Positions 13,245 to 26,150 of a stretch of DNA of 64,000 bases are shown here, piece by piece. Position numbers and translations under genes: made by a program. The first letter of the stretch is position 1; every line of letters begins with the position of its first letter. The notes under the pieces were generated by a model. The model had not been told where the DNA came from. It was given only the letters and a program-made list of their open reading frames with translations, and did not search any database. The DNA comes from Hydractinia symbiolongicarpus (taxonomy: Eukaryota; Cnidaria; Hydrozoa; Anthoathecata; Hydractiniidae). Where the stretch lies: contig NC_079880.1 of the NCBI RefSeq assembly GCF_029227915.1, positions 33,537,501 to 33,601,500 of the forward strand, read 5' to 3'.

Positions 13245-15390
13245 GTGATTTACGTGTAAGGCATTTAATAGGCGTCAAAAGGCCGTATTATAGCATTTTC
13301 ATGGCGTGTGCATGTGGTTTACGGCGTTGTAAAGCCATGGAACCAGGAAAAACAACTTAGGACGTCGTAGTGTATTGAGAGTGGAAGAACTAGACCAATG
13401 GTAACAAGCTTGGACGCGTGGAACCACGTGATTTACATGTAAGGCCTTTATTCGGCGTCCAGAGGCCGTATTAAAGCCTTTTCATGGCGTGTGCATGTGG
13501 ATTACGGCGTTGTAAAGCCATGGAACCAGGGAAAACAACTTAGGACGGCGTAGTGTATTGAGAGTGGAAGAACTAGACCAATGGTAACAAGCTTGGACGC
13601 GTGGAACCACGTGATTTACGTGTAAGGCCTTTATTCGGCGTCCAGAGGCCGTATTATAGCATTTTCATGGCGTGTGCATGTGGATTACGGCGTTGTAAAG
13701 CCATGGAACCAGGGAAAACAACTTACGACGGCGTAGTGTATTGAGAGTGGAAGAACTAAACCAATGGTAACAAGCTTGGACGCGTGGAACCTTGTGATTT
13801 ACGTGTAAGGCCTTTATTAGGCGTCCAGAGGCCGTATTATAGCCTTTTCATGGCGTGTGCATGTGGTTTACGGCGTTGTAAAGCCATGGAACCAGAGAAA
13901 AAAACTTAGGACGGCGTAGTGTATTGAGAGTGGAAGAACTCGACCAATGGTAACAAGCTTGGACGCGTGGAACCACGTGATTTACGTGTAAGGCCTTTAT
14001 TCGGCGTCCAGAGGCCGTATTATAGCCTTTTCATGGCGTGTGCATGTGGATTACGGCGTTGTAAAGCCATGGAACTAGGGAAAACAACTTAGGACGGCGT
14101 AGTGTATTGAGAGTGGAAGAACTAGACCAATGGTAACAAGCTTGGACGCGTGGAACCCCGTGATTTACCTGTAAGGCATTTATTAGGCGTCCAGAGGCCG
14201 TATTATAGCCTTTTCATGGCGTGTGCATGTGGATTACGGCGTTGTAAAGCCATGGAACCAGGGAAAACAACTTAGGACGGCGTAGTGTATTGAGAGTGGA
14301 AGAACTAGACCAATGGTAACAAGTTTGGACGCGTGGAACCCCGTGATTTACGTGTAAGACATTTAATAGGCGTCAAAAAGCCGTATTAAAGCCTTTTCAT
14401 GGCGTGTACATGTGGTTTACGGCGTTGTAAAGCCATGGAACCAGAAAAAACAACTTAAGACGGCGTAGTGTATCGAGAGTGGAAGAACTAGACCAATGGT
14501 AACAAGCTTGGACGCGTGGAACCTTGTGATTTACGTGTAAGGCCTTTAATAGGCGTCCAGAGGCCGTATTATAGCCTTTTCATGGCGTGTGCATGTGGAT
14601 TACGGCGTTGTAAAGCCATGGAGCCAGGGAAAACAACTTAGTACGGCGTAGTGTATTGAGAGTGGAAGAACTAGACCAATGGTAACAAGCTTGGACGCGT
14701 GGAACCCCGTGATTTACGTGTAAGGCATTTAATGGGCGTCAAAAGGCCGTATTATAGCCTTTTCATGGCGTGTGCACGTGGTTTACGGCGTTGTAAAGCC
14801 ATGGAACCAGGAAAAACAACTTAGGACGGGGTAGTGTATTGGGAGTGGAAGAACTAGACCAATGGTAACAAGCTTGGACGCGTGGAACCACGTGATTTAC
14901 GTGTAAGGCCTTTATTAGGCGTCCAGAGGCCGTATTATAGCCTTTTCATGGCGTGTGCATGTGGATTACGGCGTTGTAAAGCCATGGAACCAGGAAAAAC
15001 AACTTAGGACGGCGTAGTGTATTGGGAGTGGAAGAACTAGACCAATGGTAACAAGCTTGGACGCGTGGAACCACGTGATTTACGTGTAAGGCCTTTATTA
15101 GGCGTCCAGAGGCCGTATTATAGCCTCTTCATGGCATGTGCATGTGGATTACGGCGTTGTAAAGCCATGGAACCAGGGAAAACAACATAGGACGGCGTAG
15201 TGCATTGAGAGTGGAAGGACTAGACCAATGGTAACAAGCTTGGACGCGTGGAACCCCGTGATTTACGTGTAAGGCATTTAATGGGCGTCAAAAGGCCGTT
15301 TTATAGCCATTTCATGGCCTGTGCATGTGGTTTACGGCGTTGTAAAGCCATGGAACCAGGAAAAACAACTTAGGACGGCGTAGTGTATTG
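13245..15390 (+). repeat. Block P, second copy
   Basis: It matches 7,393-9,538 at a shift of 5,852 bp. A private variant TGATTTACCT at 14,161 is shared with the third copy (25,130) but not with the first, so the second and third copies are closest relatives. The 32-monomer offset equals the length of block S, possibly by chance. Confidence 0.75.
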
Positions 15391-17372
15391 AGAGTGGAAG
15401 AACTAGACCAATGGTAACAAGCTTGGACGCGTGGAACCACGTGATTTACGTGTAAGGCCTTTATTCGGCGTCCAGAGGCCGTATTATAGCCTTTTCATGG
15501 CGTGTGCATGTGGATTACGGCGTTGTAAAGCCATGGAACCAGGGAAAACAACTTACGACGTTCTAGTGTATTGAGAGTGGAAGGACTAGACCAATGGTAA
15601 CCTGCGCAGGCACGCGAAATCACACGATTACGTGTAAGGTATTTAATAGGCGTCAAAAGGCCGTATTATAGCCTTTTCATGGCGTGTGCATGTGGATTAC
15701 GGCGTTGTAAAGCCATGGAACCAGGGAAAACAACTTACGACGGCGTAGTGTATTGAGAGTGGAAGAACTAAACCAATGGTAACAAGCTTGGACGCGTGGA
15801 ACCCGGTGATTTACGTGTAAGGCCTTTATTAGGCGTCCAGAGGCCGTATTATAGCCTTTTCATGGCGTGTGCATGTGGTTTACGGCGTTGTAAAGCCATG
15901 GAACCAGAGAAAAAAACTTAGGACGGCGTAGTGTATTGAGAGTGGAAGAACTCGACCAATGGTAACAAGCTTGGACGCGTGGAACCACGTGATTTACGTG
16001 TAAGGCCTTCATTCGGCGTCCAGAGGCCGTATTATAGCCTTTTCATGGCGTGTGCATGTGGATTACGGCGTTGTAAAGCCATGGAACTAGGGAAAACAAC
16101 TTAGGACGGCGTAGTGTATTGAGAGTGGAAGAACTAGACCAATGGTAACAAGCTTGGACGCGTGGAACCCCGTGATTTACGTGTAAGGCCTTTATTAGGC
16201 GTCCAGAGGCCGTATTATAGCCTCTTCATGGCATGTGCATGTGGATTACGGCGTTGTAAAGCCATGGAACCAGGGAAAACAACATAGGACGGCGTAGTGC
16301 ATTGAGAGTGGAAGGACTAGACCAATGGTAACAAGCTTGGACGCGTGGAACCCCGTGATTTACGTGTAAGGCATTTAATAGGCGTCAAAAGGCCGTATTA
16401 TAGCCATTTCATGGCCTGTGCATGTGGTTTACGGCGTTGTAAAGCCATGGAACCAGGAAAAACAACTTAGGACGGCGTAGTGTATTGGGAGTGGAAGAAC
16501 TAGACCAATGGTAACAAGTTTGGACGCGTGGAACCCGGTGATTTACGTGTAAGGCATTTAATAGGCGTCAAAAGGCCGTATTATAGCATTTTCATGGCGT
16601 GTGCATGTGGTTTACGGCGTTGTAAAGCCATGGAACCAGAAAAAACAACTTAGGACGTCGTAGTGTATTGAGAGTGGAAGAACTAGACCAATGGTAACAA
16701 GCTTGGACGCGTGGAACCACGTGATTTACGTGTAAGGCCTTTATTCGGCGTCCAGAGGCCGTATTATAGCCTTTTCATGGCGTGTGCATGTGGATTACGG
16801 CGTTGTAAAGCCATGGAACCAGGGAAAACAACTTACGATGGCGTAGTGTATTGAGAGTGGAAGAACTAGACCAATGGTAACAAGCTTGGACGCGTGGAAC
16901 CTTGTGATTTACGTGTAAGGCCTTTATTAGGCGTCCAGAGGCCGTATTATAGCCTTTTCATGGCGTGTGCATGTGGATTACGGCGTTCTGAAGCCATGGA
17001 ACCAGGAATAACAACTTAGGACGTTCTAGTGTATTGAGAGTGGAAAGACTAGACCAATGGTAAACTGCGCAGGCACGCAAAACCACACGATTACGTATAA
17101 GGCATTTAATAGGCGTCAAAAGGCCGTATTATAGCCTTTTCATGTCGTGTGCATGTGGTTTACGGCGTTGTAAAGCCATGGAACCAGAGAAAAAAACTTA
17201 GGACGGCGTAGTGTATTGAGAGTGGAAGAACTCGACCAATGGTAACAAGCTTGGACGCGTGGAACCACGTGATTTACGTGTAAGGCCTTTATTCGGCGTC
17301 CAGAGGCCGTATTATAGCCTTTTCATGGCGTGTGCATGTGGATTACGGCGTTGTAAAGCCATGGAACCAGGG

Positions 17373-20300
17373 AAAACAACTTAGGACGGCGTAGTGTATT
17401 GAGAGTGGAAGAACTAGACCAATGGTAACAAGCTTGGACGCGTGGAACCCCGTGATTTACGTGTAAGGCATTTAATAGGCGTCAAAAGGCCGTATTATAG
17501 CCTTTTCATGGCCTGTGCATGTGGTTTACGGCGTTGTAAAGCCATGGAACCAGGAAAAACAACTTAGGACGTTCTAGTGTATTGAGAGTGGAAGGACTAG
17601 ACCAATGGTAACCTGCGCAGGCACGCAAAACCACACGATTACGTGTAAGGTATTTAATAGGCGTCAAAAGGCCGTATTATAGCCTTTTCATGGCGTGTAC
17701 ATATGGTTTACGGCGTTGTAAAGCCATGGAACCAGAAAAAACAACTTAGGACGGCGTAGTGTATTGAGAGTGAAAGAACTAGACCAATGGTAACAAGCTT
17801 GGACGCGTGGAACCCCGTGATTTACGTGTAGGGCATTTAATAGGCGTCCAAAGGCCGTATTATAGCCTCTTCATGGCGTGTGCATGTGGATTACGGCGTT
17901 GTAAAGCCATGGAACCAGGGAAAACAACATAGGACGGCGTAGTGCATTGAGAGTGGAAGAACTAGACCAATGGTAACAAGCTTGGACGCGTGGAACCCGG
18001 TGATTTACGTGTAAGGCATTTAATAGGCGTCAAAAGTCCGTATTAAAGCCTTTTCATGGCATGTGCATGTGGTTTACGGCGTTGTAAAGCCATGGAACCA
18101 GGAAAACCAACTTAGGACGGCGTAGTGTATTGAGAGTGGAAGAACTAGACCAATGGTAACAAGCTTGGACGCGTGGAACCACGTGATTTACGTGTAAGGC
18201 CTTTATTCGGCGTCCAGAGGCCGTATTATAGCCTTTTCATGGCGTGTGCATGTGGATTACGGCGTTGTAAAGCCATGGAACCAGGGAAAACAACTTACGA
18301 CGTTCTAGTGTATTGAGAGTGGAAGGACTAGACCAATGGTAACAAGCTTGGACGCGTGGAACCACGTGATTTACGTGTAAGGCCTTTATTAGGCGTCCAG
18401 AGGCCGTATTATAGCCTTTTCATGGCGTGTGCATGTGGATTACGGCGTTGTAAAGCCATGGAGCCAGGGAATACAACTTAGGACGGTGTATTGTATTGAG
18501 AGTGGAAGAACTAGACCAATGGTAACAAGCTTGGACGCGTGGAACCCCGTGATTTACGTGTAAGGCATTTAATGGCCGTGAAAAGGCCGTATTATAGCCT
18601 TTTCATGGCGTGTGCACGTGGTTTACGGCGTTGTAAAGCCATGGAACCAGGAAAAACAACTTAGGACGGGGTAGTGTATTGAGAGTGGAAGAACTAGACC
18701 AATGGTAACAAGCTTGGACGCGTGGAATCACGTGATTTACGTGTAAGGCCTTTATTCGGCGTCCAGAGGCCGTATTATAGCCTTTTCATGGCGTGTGCAT
18801 GTGGATTACGGCGTTGTAAAGCCATGGAACCAGGGAAAACAACTTACGACGTTCTAGTGTATTGACAGTGAAAGGACTAGACCAATGGTAACAAGCTTGG
18901 ACGCGTGGAACCACGTGATTTACGTGTAAGGCCTTTATTAGGCGTCCAGAGGCCGTATTATAGCCTTTTCATGGCGTGTGCATGTGGATTACGGCGTTGT
19001 AAAGCCATGGAGCCAGGGAAAACAACTTAGGACGGTGTAGTGTATTGAGAGTGGAAGAACTAGACCAATGGTAACAAGCTTGGACGCGTGGAACCCTGTG
19101 ATTTACGTGTAAGGCATTTAATGGCCGTCAAAAGGCCGTATTATAGCCTTTTCATGGCGTGTGCACGTGGTTTACGGCGTTGTAAAGCCATGGAACCAGG
19201 AAAAACAACTTAGGACGGGGTAGTGTATTGGGAGTGGAAGAACTAGACCAATGGTAACAAGCTTGGACGCGTGGAACCACGTGATTTACGTGTAAGGCCT
19301 TTATTAGGCGCCCAGAGGCCGTATTATAGCCTCTTCATGGCGTGTGCATGTGGATTACGGCGTTGTAAAGCCATGGAACCAGGGAAAACAACATAGGACG
19401 GCGTAGTGCATTGAGAGTGGAAGAACTAGACCAATGGTAACAAGCTTGGACGCGTGTAACCCGGTGATTTACGTGTAAGGCATTTAATAGGCGTCAAAAG
19501 TCCGTATTATAGCCTTTTCATGGCGTGTGCATGTGGTTTACGGCGTTGTAAAGCCATGGAACCAGGAAAAACAACTTAGGACGGCGTAGTGTATTGAGAG
19601 TGGAAGAACTAGACCAATGGTAACAAGCTTGGACGCGTGGAACCACGTGATTTACGTGTAAGGCCTTTATTCGGCGTCCAGAGGCCGTATTATAGCCTTT
19701 TCATGCCGTGTGCATGTGGATTACGGCGTTGTAAAGCCATGGAACCAGGGAAAACAACTTACGACGTTCTAGTGTATTGAGAGTGGAAGGACTAGACGAA
19801 TGGTAACCTGCGCAGGCACGCGAAATCACACGATTACGTGTAAGGTATTTAATAGGCGTCAAAAGGCCGTATTATAGCCTTTTCATGGCGTGTACATGTG
19901 GTTTACGGCGTTGTAAAGCCATGGAACCAGAAAAAACAACTTAGGACGGCGTAGTGTATTGAGAGTGGAAGAACTAGACCAATGGTAACAAGCTTGGACG
20001 CGTGGAACCCCGTGATTTACGTGTAAGGCATTTAATAGGCGTCAAAAGGCCGTATTATAGCCTTTTCATGGCCTGTGCATGTGGTTTACGGCGTTGTAAA
20101 GCCATGGAACCAGGAAAAACAACTTAGGACGTTCTAGTGTATTGAGAGTGGAAGGACTAGACCAATGGTAACCTGCGCAGGCACGCAAAACCACACGATT
20201 ACGTGTAAGGTATTTAATAGGCGTCAAAAGGCCGTATTATAGCCTTTTCATGGCGTGTACATATGGTTTACGGCGTTGTAAAGCCATGGAACCAGAAAAA

Positions 20301-22520
20301 ACAACTTAGGACGGCGTAGTGTATTGAGAGTGAAAGAACTAGACCAATGGTAACAAGCTTGGACGCGTGGAACCCCGTGATTTACGTGTAGGGCATTTAA
20401 TAGGCGTCCAAAGGCCGTATTATAGCCTCTTCATGGCGTGTGCATGTGGATTACGGCGTTGTAAAGCCATGGAACCAGGGAAAACAACATAGGACGGCGT
20501 AGTGCATTGAGAGTGGAAGAACTAGACCAATGGTAACAAGCTTGGACGCGTGGAACCCGGTGATTTACGTGTAAGGCATTTAATAGGCGTCAAAAGTCCG
20601 TATTATAGCCTTTTCATGGCATGTGCATGTGGTTTACGGCGTTGTAAAGCCATGGAACCAGGAAAACCAACTTAGGACGGCGTAGTGTATTGAGAGTGGA
20701 AGAACTAGACCAATGGTAACAAGCTTGGACGCGTGGAACCACGTGATTTACGTGTAAGGCCTTTATTCGGCGTCCAGAGGCCGTATTATAGCCTTTTCAT
20801 GGCGTGTGCATGTGGATTACGGCGTTGTAAAGCCATGGAACCAGGGAAAACAACTTACGACGTTCTAGTGTATTGAGAGTGGAAGGACTAGACCAATGGT
20901 AACAAGCTTGGACGCGTGGAACCACGTGATTTACGTGTAAGGCCTTTATTAGGCGTCCAGAGGCCGTATTATAGCCTTTTCATGGCGTGTGCATGTGGAT
21001 TACGGCGTTGTAAAGCCATGGAGCCAGGGAATACAACTTAGGACGGTGTATTGTATTGAGAGTGGAAGAACTAGACCAATGGTAACAAGCTTGGACGCGT
21101 GGAACCCCGTGATTTACGTGTAAGGCATTTAATGGCCGTGAAAAGGCCGTATTATAGCCTTTTCATGGCGTGTGCACGTGGTTTACGGCGTTGTAAAGCC
21201 ATGGAACCAGGAAAAACAACTTAGGACGGGGTAGTGTATTGAGAGTGGAAGAACTAGACCAATGGTAACAAGCTTGGACGCGTGGAATCACGTGATTTAC
21301 GTGTAAGGCCTTTATTCGGCGTCCAGAGGCCGTATTATAGCCTTTTCATGGCGTGTGCATGTGGATTACGGCGTTGTAAAGCCATGGAACCAGGGAAAAC
21401 AACTTACGACGTTCTAGTGTATTGACAGTGAAAGGACTAGACCAATGGTAACAAGCTTGGACGCGTGGAACCACGTGATTTACGTGTAAGGCCTTTATTA
21501 GGCGTCCAGAGGCCGTATTATAGCCTTTTCATGGCGTGTGCATGTGGATTACGGCGTTGTAAAGCCATGGAGCCAGGGAAAACAACTTAGGACGGTGTAG
21601 TGTATTGAGAGTGGAAGAACTAGACCAATGGTAACAAGCTTGGACGCGTGGAACCCTGTGATTTACGTGTAAGGCATTTAATGGCCGTCAAAAGGCCGTA
21701 TTATAGCCTTTTCATGGCGTGTGCACGTGGTTTACGGCGTTGTAAAGCCATGGAACCAGGAAAAACAACTTAGGACGGGGTAGTGTATTGGGAGTGGAAG
21801 AACTAGACCAATGGTAACAAGCTTGGACGCGTGGAACCACGTGATTTACGTGTAAGGCCTTTATTAGGCGCCCAGAGGCCGTATTATAGCCTCTTCATGG
21901 CGTGTGCATGTGGATTACGGCGTTGTAAAGCCATGGAACCAGGGAAAACAACATAGGACGGCGTAGTGCATTGAGAGTGGAAGAACTAGACCAATGGTAA
22001 CAAGCTTGGACGCGTGTAACCCGGTGATTTACGTGTAAGGCATTTAATAGGCGTCAAAAGTCCGTATTATAGCCTTTTCATGGCGTGTGCATGTGGTTTA
22101 CGGCGTTGTAAAGCCATGGAACCAGGAAAAACAACTTAGGACGGCGTAGTGTATTGAGAGTGGAAGAACTAGACCAATGGTAACAAGCTTGGACGCGTGG
22201 AACCACGTGATTTACGTGTAAGGCCTTTATTCGGCGTCCAGAGGCCGTATTATAGCCTTTTCATGCCGTGTGCATGTGGATTACGGCGTTGTAAAGCCAT
22301 GGAACCAGGGAAAACAACTTACGACGTTCTAGTGTATTGAGAGTGGAAGGACTAGACGAATGGTAACCTGCGCAGGCACGCGAAATCACACGATTACGTG
22401 TAAGGTATTTAATAGGCGTCAAAAGGCCGTATTATAGCCTTTTCATGGCGTGTACATGTGGTTTACGGCGTTGTAAAGCCATGGAACCAGAAAAAACAAC
22501 TTAGGACGGCGTAGTGTATC
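17373..22520 (+). repeat. 14-mer tandem duplication (2,560 bp)
   Basis: Copy 1 spans about 17,373-19,959 and copy 2 about 19,933-22,519. The shift is 2,560 bp at every marker checked: GCCATGGAAC 17,541/20,101, ATGTGCATGT 18,061/20,621 and ATTGACAGTG 18,861/21,421. The single difference I noticed is A at 18,046 against T at 20,606. The 2 bp missing from 14 x 183 match the two type B monomers in the unit. Copies at 31 and 40 kb carry this 14-mer once, so the duplication is specific to this block and young, unless it is an assembly artefact. Confidence 0.88.
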
Positions 22521-22740
22521 GAGAGTGGAAGAACTAGACCAATGGTAACAAGCTTGGACGCGTGGAACCACGTGATTTACGTGTAAGGCCTTTATTCGGT
22601 TTCCAGAGGCCGTATTATAGCCTTTTCATGGCGTGTGCATGTGGATTACGGCGTTATAAAGCCATGGAACCAGGGAAAACAACTTACGACGTTCTAGTGT
22701 ATTGAGAGTGGAAGGACTAGACCAATAGTAACAAGCTTGG

Positions 22741-22900
22741 ACGCGTGGAACCACGTGATTTACGTGTAAGGCCTTTATTCGGCGTCCAGAGGCCGTATTA
22801 TAGCCTTTTCATGGCCTGTGCATGTGGTTTACGACGTTGTAAAGCCATGGAACCAGAGAAAAAAACTTAGGACGGCGTAGTGTATTGAGAGTGGAAGAAC
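22741..22900 (+). repeat. Hybrid monomer left by loss of one repeat unit
   Basis: Left of about 22,800 this copy follows the sequence found near 42,660-42,710; to the right (GGCCTGTGCATG, ACGACGTTG) it follows the sequence near 42,900. The monomer with AACAAGATTGG that lies between them at about 42,717-42,900 is absent here. The alignment shift changes from 19,908 to 20,091, exactly 183 bp. This is the footprint expected of unequal exchange one register out of phase; gain in the other copy is the mirror alternative, but the 34.6 kb copy also has the extra monomer, which favours loss here. Confidence 0.8.
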
Positions 22901-24904
22901 TCGACCAATGGTAACAAGCTTGGACGCGTGGAACCACGTGATTTACGTGTAAGGCCTTTATTCGGCGTCCAGAGGCCGTATTATAGCCTTTTCATGGCGT
23001 GTGCATGTGGATTACGGCGTTGTAAAGCCATGGAACCAGGGAAAACAACTTAGGACGGCGTAGTGTATTGAGAGTGGAAGAACTAGACCAATGGTAACAA
23101 GCTTGGACGCGTGGAACCCCGTGATTTACGTGTAAGGCATTTAATAGGCGTCAAAAGGCCGTATTATAGCCTTTTCATGGCCTGTGCATGTGGTTTACGG
23201 CGTTGTAAAGCCATGGAACCAGGAAAAACAACTTAGGACGTTCTAGTGTATTGAGAGTGGAAGGACTAGACCAATGGTAACCTGCGCAGGCACGCGAAAC
23301 CACACGATTACGTGTAAGGTATTTAATAGGCGTCAAAAGGCCGTATTATAGCCTTTTCATGGCGTGGACATATGGTTTACGGCGTTGTAAAGCCATGGAA
23401 CCAGAAAAAACAACTTAGGACGGCGTAGTGTATCGAGAGTGGAAGAACTAGACCAATGGTAACAAGCTTGGACGCGTGGAACCTTGTGATTTACGTGTAA
23501 GGCCTTTATTAGGCGTCCAGAGGCCGTATTATAGCCTTTTCATGGCGTGTGCATGTGGATTACGGCGTTGTAGAGCCATGGAGCCAGGGAAAACAATTTA
23601 GGACGGCGTAGTGTATTGAGAGTGGAAGAACTAGACCAATGGTAACAAGCTTGGACGCGTGGAACCCCGTGATTTACGTGTAAGGCATTTAATGGGCGTC
23701 AAAAGGCCGTATTATAGCCTTTTCATTGCCTGTGCATGTGGTTTACGGCGTTGTAAAGCCATGGAACCAGGAAAAACAACTTAGGACGGCGTAGTGTATT
23801 GGGAGTGGAAGAACTAGACCAATGGTAACAGGCTCGGACGCGTGGAACCACGTGATTTACGTGTAGGGCCTTTATTAGCCGTCCAGAGGCCGTATTATAG
23901 CCTTTTCATGGCGTGTGCATGTGGATTACGGCGTTCTGAAGCCATGGAACCAGGAATAACAACTTAGGACGTTCTAGTGTATTGAGAGTGGAAGGACTAG
24001 ACCAATGGAAAATTGCGCAGGCACGCGAAACCACACGATTACGTGTAAGGCATTTAATAGGCGTCAAAAGGCCGTATTATAGCCTTTTCATGTCGTGTGC
24101 ATGTGGTTTACGGCGTTGTAAAGCCATGGAACCAGGAAAAACAACTTAGGACGTTCTAGTGTATTGAGAGTGGAAGGACTAGACCAATAGTAACAAGCTT
24201 GGACGCGTGGAACCACGTGATTTACGTGTAAGGCCTTTATTAGGCGTCCAGAAGCCGTATTATAGCCTTTTCATGGCGTGTGCATGTGGATTACGGCGTT
24301 GAAAAGCCATGGAACCAGGTAAACAACTTAGGACGGCGTAGTGTATTGAGAGTGGAAGAACTAGACCAATGGTAACAAGCTTGGACGCGTGGAACCACGT
24401 GATTTACGTGTAAGGCATTTAATAGGCGTCAAAAGGCCGTATTATAGGATTTTCATGGCGTGTGCATGTGGTTTACGGCGTTGTAAAGCCATGGAACCAG
24501 GAAAAACAACTTAGGACGTTCTAGTGTATTGAGAGTGGAAGGACTACACCATTGGTAACCTGCGCAGGCACGCGAAACCACACGATTACGTGTAAGGCAT
24601 TTCAGAGGCGTCAAAAGGCCGTATTATAGCCTTTTCATGGCGTGTACATGTGGTTTACGGCGTTGTAAAGCCATGGAACTAGAAAAAACAACTTAGGACG
24701 GCGTAGTGTATCGAGAGTGGAAGAACTAGACCAATGGTAACAAGCTTGGACGCGTGGAACCTTGTGATTTACGTGTAAGGCCTTTATTAGGCGTCCAGGG
24801 CCGTATTATAGCCTTTTCATGGCGTGTGCATGTGGATTACGGCGTTGTAAAGCCATGGAGCCAGCGAAAACAACTTAGGACGGCGTAGTGTATTGAGAGT
24901 GGAA

Positions 24905-26150
24905 GAACTCGACCAATGGTAACAAGCTTGGACGCGTGGAACCACGTGATTTACGTGTAAGGCCTTTATTCGGCGTCCAGAGGCCGTATTATAGCCTTTT
25001 CATGGCGTGTGCATGTGGATTACGGCGTTGTAAAGCCATGGAACTAGGGAAAACAACTTAGGACGGCGTAGTGTATTGAGAGTGGAAGAACTAGACCAAT
25101 GGTAACAAGCTTGGACGCGTGGAACCCCGTGATTTACCTGTAAGGCATTTATTAGGCGTCCAGAGGCCGTATTATAGCCTTTTCATGGCGTGTGCATGTG
25201 GATTACGGCGTTGTAAAGCCATGGAACCAGGGAAAACAACTTAGGACGGCGTAGTGTATTGAGAGTGGAAGAACTAGACCAATGGTAACAAGTTTGGACG
25301 CGTGGAACCCCGTGATTTACGTGTAAGACATTTAATAGGCGTCAAAAAGCCGTATTAAAGCCTTTTCATGGCGTGTACATGTGGTTTACGGCGTTGTAAA
25401 GCCATGGAACCAGAAAAAACAACTTAAGACGGCGTAGTGTATCGAGAGTGGAAGAACTAGACCAATGGTAACAAGCTTGGACGCGTGGAACCCCGTGATT
25501 TACGTGTAAGGCATTTAATGGGCGTCAAAAGGCCGTATTATAGCCTTTTCATGGCGTGTGCACGTGGTTTACGGCGTTGTAAAGCCATGGAACCAGGAAA
25601 AACAACTTAGGACGGGGTATTGTATTGGGAGTGGAAGAACTAGACCAATGGTAACAAGCTTGGACGCGTGGAACCACGTGATTTACGTGTAAGGCCTTTA
25701 TTAGGCGTCCAGAGGCCGTATTATAGCCTTTTCATGGCGTGTGCATGTGGATTACCGCGTTGTAAAGCCATGGAACCAGGAAAAACAACTTAGGACGGCG
25801 TAGTGTATTGGGAGTGGAAGAACTAGACCAATGGTAACAAGCTTGGACGCGTGGAACCACGTGATTTACGTGTAAGGCCTTTATTAGGCGTCCAGAGGCC
25901 GTATTATAGCCTCTTCATGGCATGTGCATGTGGATTACGGCGTTGTAAAGCCATGGAACCAGGGAAAACAACATAGGACGGCGTAGTGCATTGAGAGTGG
26001 AAGGACTAGACCAATGGTAACAAGCTTGGACGCGTGGAACCCCGTGATTTACGTGTAAGGCATTTAATGGGCGTCAAAAGGCCGTTTTATAGCCATTTCA
26101 TGGCCTGTGCATGTGGTTTACGGCGTTGTAAAGCCATGGAACCAGGAAAA
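24905..26150 (+). repeat. Block P, third copy, joined to block S
   Basis: This matches 13,936-15,360 with a shift of 10,969 bp at TGATTTACCT (14,161/25,130) and 10,786 bp at GCCGTTTTAT (15,295/26,081). The 183-bp change means one monomer of the second copy (the one with CTTGTG and CCTTTAATAGG near 14,520) is missing here. The left junction with block S falls inside a monomer near 24,905. Confidence 0.75.

Larger units (their letters stand above)
16659..24909 (+). repeat. Block S, first copy (with internal 14-mer duplication)
   Basis: This block matches 39,143-45,000. The shift is 22,484 bp on the left (ACTTACGATG 16,831/39,315), 19,924 bp after the internal 2,560-bp duplication, 19,908 bp after two small deletions in the other copy, and 20,091 bp to the right of 22.8 kb. 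The length arithmetic closes exactly: 8,251 - 2,560 + 183 - 16 = 5,858. The right edge is the base at 24,910 (C against A at 45,001), where this copy joins block P inside a monomer. Private markers include GGCGTGGACA (23,361/43,452) and TTTCAGAGGC (about 24,600/44,691). Confidence 0.85.
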
